Assembly: GCF_032854445.1 (NCBI RefSeq)
Contig: NC_088295.1
Span: 86,224,644 to 86,288,643, forward strand
Source: Liolophura sinensis
Lineage: Eukaryota > Mollusca > Polyplacophora > Chitonida > Chitonidae
Direction of reading: 5' to 3'
Length of the DNA stretch: 64,000 nt
Shown here: piece after piece, positions 59,031-64,000 of the stretch
How positions within the stretch are numbered: position 1 is the stretch's first letter
Layout: the number at the start of each line of letters is the position of its first letter
The notes under the pieces: generated by a model
The model's input: only the letters and a program-made list of their open reading frames with translations
What the model was told of the DNA's origin: nothing
The model's database searches: none
Translations under genes and position numbers: made by a program

Positions 59031-62000
59031 ATGAACCCAAACCTGAGACATCAGGTCCATTATGGCACCTTGCAGGTGCATGGAAATGCTGCTGCAACCA
59101 TGAACAACAACCTGCAATATGGGAATGCCCAGTCAGCCACCTTCTTCCCAACCAACATGTCTGGAGGAAAAGTGTACAACCAGCAGGCCAGTGTGATGGT
59201 CAACAACCAGGGCTTTGTGGCAATGAACATGGATGGGTTTGATGGTGGACAAGGTCAAAGAATTGTAGGCATGCAGGGCACTATGGCTGCCCAGATGCAA
59301 GGTGCCATCTCTATGACGGCCAACATTTCCCCTCAGTTCAACAGCCCTGGAGGCCACAACTTTAATATGGCTAATGCCACCATGATGCCAGGATCTATGA
59401 TGCCCGCACCAGGAAACATAATGCAAACATCTCCAGGTAACATAATGCAGGCTCCTGCTAACATGATGCAGGCACCTGGAAGTGTTATGCAGGCATCTGG
59501 CAACATGGTGCAAGGACCGGGGAACATGATGCATTTCTATAAAGGAATGAATTCTGGAATGATCAATTCACCAAATGGTTTGCCTGGAATGAATTTTAGT
59601 CCCCAGTCCTCAAATGTTCTGCCAAGCTTCAATCAGCTGTTTGGGAACCCAAGTCCACAGTTCCAGGCACCCAATCAGCAACAAGTGCATCAAGGTGGTG
59701 TGATGAATGCTGGGAATTCTGGAGGGTTTGATAACTTTGTCCAGAATGTTGTTGTTAATGGTCCAGCTCAACACATTCATCAGATGCAACCTCAACAACA
59801 ACAGCAGCAGCAGCAACACTCAGTTGGAACATTTGTTAATATTGGCTATAATCAAAGACAAAACTTGAACACAAACACTGTGAATGCTAGCCAATTTACA
59901 TGTATGCCATACAAGCAGGGGGACAATGTGTACATGATGACAACTCCTAACCTCAATAATAAGTTCAGTACAAGTATGCCGATAGGAACAGTTGGGCGAC
60001 CGGACTGTAGGTTTTCTGGGCCAGGTGTAGGGACGAATTCTGGTAACATTAACTTGCTGGGATGTCAGACGTCAAACTTGGCTGAGCATGCTCACCTGAG
60101 GCCAGTATCACAATCCGCAGCCATGGTGACCACCACAGTCTACTCTCATGCAAGCGTCACATGTAGTACAGCTGTCAGTGGCCAGCATGGTCAATGCATA
60201 ATGCAAAGGCCAGTACAGTCTAACTGTGGGCATAATCACCATCCATCAGAGCGGACTTCTCAGTGTGCTGTGGTGTCCAGGCCTTCATCGAGTTTTTGTA
60301 ACAATGTACAGACATCAATGTCTCAATGCAGGACTAACTTTTCACCTGGAACTAGTAAGCCAGTAACCACGACAACAGTTTCTTTGGGAAGTGTGGCATC
60401 TCCAGTTAGTGCTGACTCTGGTGTAGTTGCCTCCACTACTTCCAGCCCGATGACGGACATTGCCAGCCCTACAACCACAGCTACCCCTACCATCACCAGT
60501 ACAACCGTCTCTTCACAACCACCTGTTAGCTCCACAGTTACTGTCCCCTTTGGCTGGAAGAGGGTGGTTGAAGGCGAGGCTGTGGTATATTATAGGTGAG
60601 TGTTTACCAGATTTCCCTTCATGTAATATAGGCTATGATTTAAAATGTTTTTACTTGAACCTAAGTTTTGTGTTATTGTTATTTGGTGCATATATGCCAC
60701 AAGGCTGGGTATTTAGTGACACTCCAGTTTGTTTTTCTTCTTAGAGGTAAGGTGAGAAGGTGATAGCATTGCGTATGTGATATCCCCGTGTAAATGTCTT
60801 ACATTGGATGATGGAGTTTAAGTAGGGAAAAATTTTCATGGAGCTAACCGAGAAGGTTTTTAGTGGAATAAAAACATGTTTGAATAGATTCATATATATA
60901 AGAGTACATATGTTATTTAAGCTTGAATGTCAACCAGTAGAGCCAATGGATTTGACTTACCATTCCTACTAACTTTCATAAAATTAGGACTTGGGTGTAA
61001 ATCCTACTACAGTCCCATACCATTCTTAGGAATAAAGCAGTTTGGCAATCAATTCAGAATGTTTGTTCCATTGTATGATGATTACATAACATGTACATTC
61101 ACGATAAAGAATCCTTGGCTCATATGGAATTCTTATTTTATTCTAAAGGAGGAAGCATTTCATGTATGTAAGGCTCATAGAAATCTTTTCCTACCAACAA
61201 CATATTTAACCCTATCGGTATAAATTAATGTATTTGTTTACTTATTAAAATAATGTTTTTGTTGTTGGCATCAAGGAATTATTTATTATCAGTAGTTTAT
61301 TTGACAGAAAATGTCTCTGTTCACTTGAGTTTAATACTGTATTAAGCTGTATGTGCACCAGTACATGTAGGTCATATCAATTATTGATACCGGATCTGGA
61401 TTTCCTCCTCAGTTACTTGAATATGGTCTATAGGCTCTGTATTTGAACTAAATTTATTCCATGACTAAGCTTACCTGATTCTGAGAGTTTTGTTGTCCTT
61501 GACGTGTTTTCATGTTTATGATGGGATGATATCGTACTGGCAAAATGTAAGCTTCTGCTCCACATGTAGTACATTGTTACACAGAACATAGTTTGTATTT
61601 GGGATTTTTTTCGTCAATTTGTCCCCTCCTACAGAATTAATTGTATGGTCAGGGCTTCATACACATCGATTTTACGAACAATATTGAGTTTGTAATATTA
61701 TTGAATTTGTAATAATATTGAGTTTAAAACAATTTTGGGGTTGGACACTGAATATTTTTCAGGAAAAAAATTTATTAACAGTAATAACTATACTCAACCA
61801 ACTGAATGTTGAAAAAATGTATAAAAACAGAATTCGTAGAGCTAACTTTTCTGGAACAAATTAATAAATTTTCTGGTGTCTGGTGTCCGTTCATTATCCT
61901 AGTGGCATGCAATGTTTTACTTATTCAGTTAAAAACAAAGTAGGGTTAAAACAGTTAATCTAAGCATGTGGAGCTGAAATCATAGATGGCACTGTTTGTA

Positions 62001-64000
62001 GTTGTCCCCACATTATGCATTACGCTTAGTTGGTCAGTGGTGATTTAGCTGTGTTATGTAATATTGTAAAAATGTCCAATCAGCAGAATCATAAGAAATT
62101 ACATTCAAATAAGAATTTAGAAGTTTATTCAACTTGTCAAAGAAAGAAGTTTAATAAAATGTGAGTGTCTCTCAAATCGGGCAAAAAAATAAATGCAGAA
62201 CTGAGAAGGTTCAGCTAAGCAAAAAATTTTCTCATGGAAAATAAAATAGAAAAAGTATATTTAAAAGAGAACTGCAGTATAAAATGAACAACAGACCTAT
62301 TTAAAGAAAGGGGTCTCTGTGGCTCAGTTGGTTAGCGCGCTAGCGCAGCGTAATGACCCAGGAATCTCTCACCAATGCGGTCGCTGTGAGTTCAAGTTCA
62401 GCTCATGCTGGTTTCCTCTTCGGCCATATGTGGGAAGATCTGCCAGCAGCCTGCGGATGGTCGTGGGTTTCCCCGGGCTGTGCCCTGTTTCCACCCACCA
62501 TAATGCTGACCGCCGTCATATAAGTGAAATATTCTTGAGTACGGTGTAAAACACCAATCAAATAAATAAATAAATATTTAGAGATAAAAAGAAAACCTCT
62601 AAAATAAAAATATTATTTGTATGCTATATTTCGACATGAGATATGAAGACAAGTTATTTTTTCAAAATAAGTTGCTTTCTTAATTGTATTTACATTTCAA
62701 GCTGTAAAATGGATGCTATCAGAACTATATAGATAGTGGCACAATGCAATATAGAATTTAGCTTGGTTTGTAAAATATATTTTATCTCAATGAGGACTCC
62801 AAAAGGGTCAGTAAATATTTTTATGCCTGATTAATTTATGTGGTAAAAAAAAAATCCTAATTTGTGAGTTTTCAGTTTGTAAAATTTGGACTTTTGTGAA
62901 TCCGTGATTATTTGTACTACGTGGATAGTTTTTCTTGTGTTGGAAAGTGACTGGTTTGATCCCAGAGGTGTGACAAACATAAGGCCAGCGAGACCAGGAA
63001 ATCTGGATTGCTTAACCATTGTCTTCCTTTTATTTCACGAGAAAGGCTGGTGATGGACATGTGCTTTTACAAGCCAAGTTGGTACCCTTACAATCACCAA
63101 TATTGCATCTGACTGACTCAATTTTTGGAAACCTCAGTTCAAAACATTGACGAAGAGTGAACGGACCTGTATACAAGTAAATGGTTCTTGTGCTTTGGCA
63201 AAAAAAACACCAGTTACATATGTGAATTGTTAGTAGGTCTCACGCTGTGATTACATTTTCAGTGATTATTCTTTTCATTAGGAGGGAACGAGGGTACATG
63301 TACATGTACTTGTTTTGATAAATTCATGCTAATGTTCCAAGTCTTTTCTTTTTAGCCCAAGTGATACCCGGCTGCTGTCTGGAGACTGTGTGAGAAAATA
63401 CCTGCAGTCAGATGGCACCTGCAAATGTGGTTTGGAATGCCCACTTATGGTCGACAAAGTCTTCAATTTTGACACACACATTAAATCGAAAGCTTGGACT
63501 GTGGCAGAGGTTTCCTGTAATGATGACCTTACCAAGTTCTGCAACCACAAACGGAAAATAATAGCCTTAGCCACACTGCAGAACAGTCAGTCAATGCAGG
63601 TACCCATAAGTTGTCAAGAGGAGAAAGACACTGGTAATGACAAAGAAGAAACGGCAAACCAGGGTTCAACTCCAGTAGTGTCATCTCCTTCCAAACCAGC
63701 TAAAAAAGGTAAATGAATTAGGGTTCTTGGTGGCCAAGTGAGATAAAGTGTACTTTAAGTTTACTTAAAGAGTTACTAGGCTGTAACAAATGGTGTTGTA
63801 TGTTGGGATCAAGCTTCTGATAGTGTGACTGCACCCGCATGTCAGTGCTTAAGTTTATTGGTTTCTTCCATTTCCCATAATTGCAATCTTTCACAGGGTG
63901 CGACATCCAGAGCGGGAGAAGGTGTGGAAGTGGGCCTCCCCCTCCTATTTATTTCGAAAATGACCATTTTCAATTAGGAATAATTCAAACACAATGTGTG
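59031..64000 (+). CDS. MBD5/MBD6-like methyl-CpG-binding-domain protein, 3' end outside window
   Basis: Exons 59031-60595 and 63356-63708 join in phase; a possible third runs from 63897 off the edge. The first 505 or so residues are low-complexity, rich in Met, Asn, Gln, Ser and Thr, with imperfect GNIMQ/ANMMQAPG repeats (about residues 120-165), a short poly-Gln and a Ser/Thr-rich stretch. The MBD follows: VPFGWKRVVEG...YYR at the end of exon 1, then SPSDTRLLSGDCVRKYL, DGTCKCGLECPLMVDKVFNF and ITHKRK-like CNHKRKIIALATL. The CKCGLECPL signature separates MBD5/6 from MBD1-4/MeCP2. Vertebrate MBD5 and MBD6 bind the PR-DUB (BAP1/ASXL) deubiquitinase and are not known to need methyl-CpG. An in-frame stop at 58941-58943 with no intervening ATG supports the start at 59031. 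One gene here probably corresponds to both vertebrate paralogues. Confidence 0.88.
60596..63355. other. Intron splitting the MBD domain
   Basis: 2.76 kb between the two MBD-coding exons. It holds one full-length SINE (62310-62574) and otherwise AT-rich unique sequence; no other exon was recognised. Confidence 0.7.
62310..62574 (+). mobile_element. tRNA-derived SINE family B, full length (reference copy)
   Basis: Starts gggtctctgtggctcagttggttagc (A box), with B-box-like 'gagttcaagttcagc'. It continues with 'gggtttccccgggctgtgcc' and 'accataatgctgaccgccgt', and ends 'attcttgagtacggtgtaaa', 'acaccaatcaaataaataaa'. At least six other partial copies of the same family occur in this window, in both orientations. 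Confidence 0.8.
63897..64000 (+). CDS. Possible third exon of the MBD5/6-like gene, cut by window edge
   Basis: A reasonable acceptor (caatctttcacag) precedes 63897. In the phase required by the preceding exon the sequence is open to the window end (34 codons, including GSGPPPPIYFEND). No family similarity was recognised, so this could be a chance open frame. Confidence 0.35.

Noticed and set aside
59133-60535. Antisense ORFs (up to 133 codons) opposite the MBD gene
   Set aside because: They are shadows of the biased codon composition of the sense exon, rich in His/Leu/Val repeats, and have no domain.
62310-62400. tRNA gene
   Set aside because: Pol III A- and B-like boxes are present but the cloverleaf is degenerate, and the segment is the head of a multi-copy SINE.

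Overview
This window is animal nuclear DNA: AT-rich, with short exons bounded by canonical GT/AG splice sites, tRNA-derived SINEs, foldback elements and many intronic minisatellites. The SINE tails (for example one ending in a '...TAAAACACCAATCAAATAAATAA' type sequence) and the TLR/TTC21/AARSD1/MBD gene set suggest a lophotrochozoan, most likely a mollusc. That placement is an inference and was not checked against any database.

Layout. 1-2357 is a 41-bp minisatellite that continues off the left edge. 2358-4242 is a gene-free upstream region ending in a candidate ciliary X-box. 4243-46750 (+) is a complete 38-exon TTC21/IFT139 gene (predicted 1323 aa), the large TPR subunit of the IFT-A complex of cilia. 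Its 15.8-kb intron 4 contains an intact single-exon Toll-like receptor on the opposite strand (8838-11459), a decayed LINE reverse-transcriptase fragment, a promoter- or LTR-like segment and two minisatellites. 47352-56921 (-) is a complete 13-exon AARSD1/AlaX tRNA-Ala editing gene (predicted 412 aa) that converges tail-to-tail on TTC21. A short head-to-head promoter region (about 56922-57252) separates AARSD1 from a rightward transcription unit. That unit holds a possible two-exon 33-aa microprotein or uORF (57253-58746) and then an MBD5/6-type gene from 59031 that runs off the right edge.

The most unusual feature is the set of tandem arrays inside TTC21 introns. In two introns (after exon 26 and after exon 29) the repeat unit is itself a copy of the preceding exon's last bases plus its 5' splice site, so the true donor is followed by about 14 and 6 decoy copies. 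A third array (33 bp, intron 22) runs to about 10 bp from the next acceptor and is open in several frames on both strands. These look like local duplications of splice junctions that later expanded.

The protein genes are unrelated housekeeping or regulatory genes (ciliary transport, tRNA proofreading, chromatin) plus one nested innate-immune receptor. I see no operon-like co-function. All exon boundaries below were read by eye. In the three multi-exon genes the phase is consistent across every junction, and conserved residues continue across each junction of TTC21 and AARSD1.
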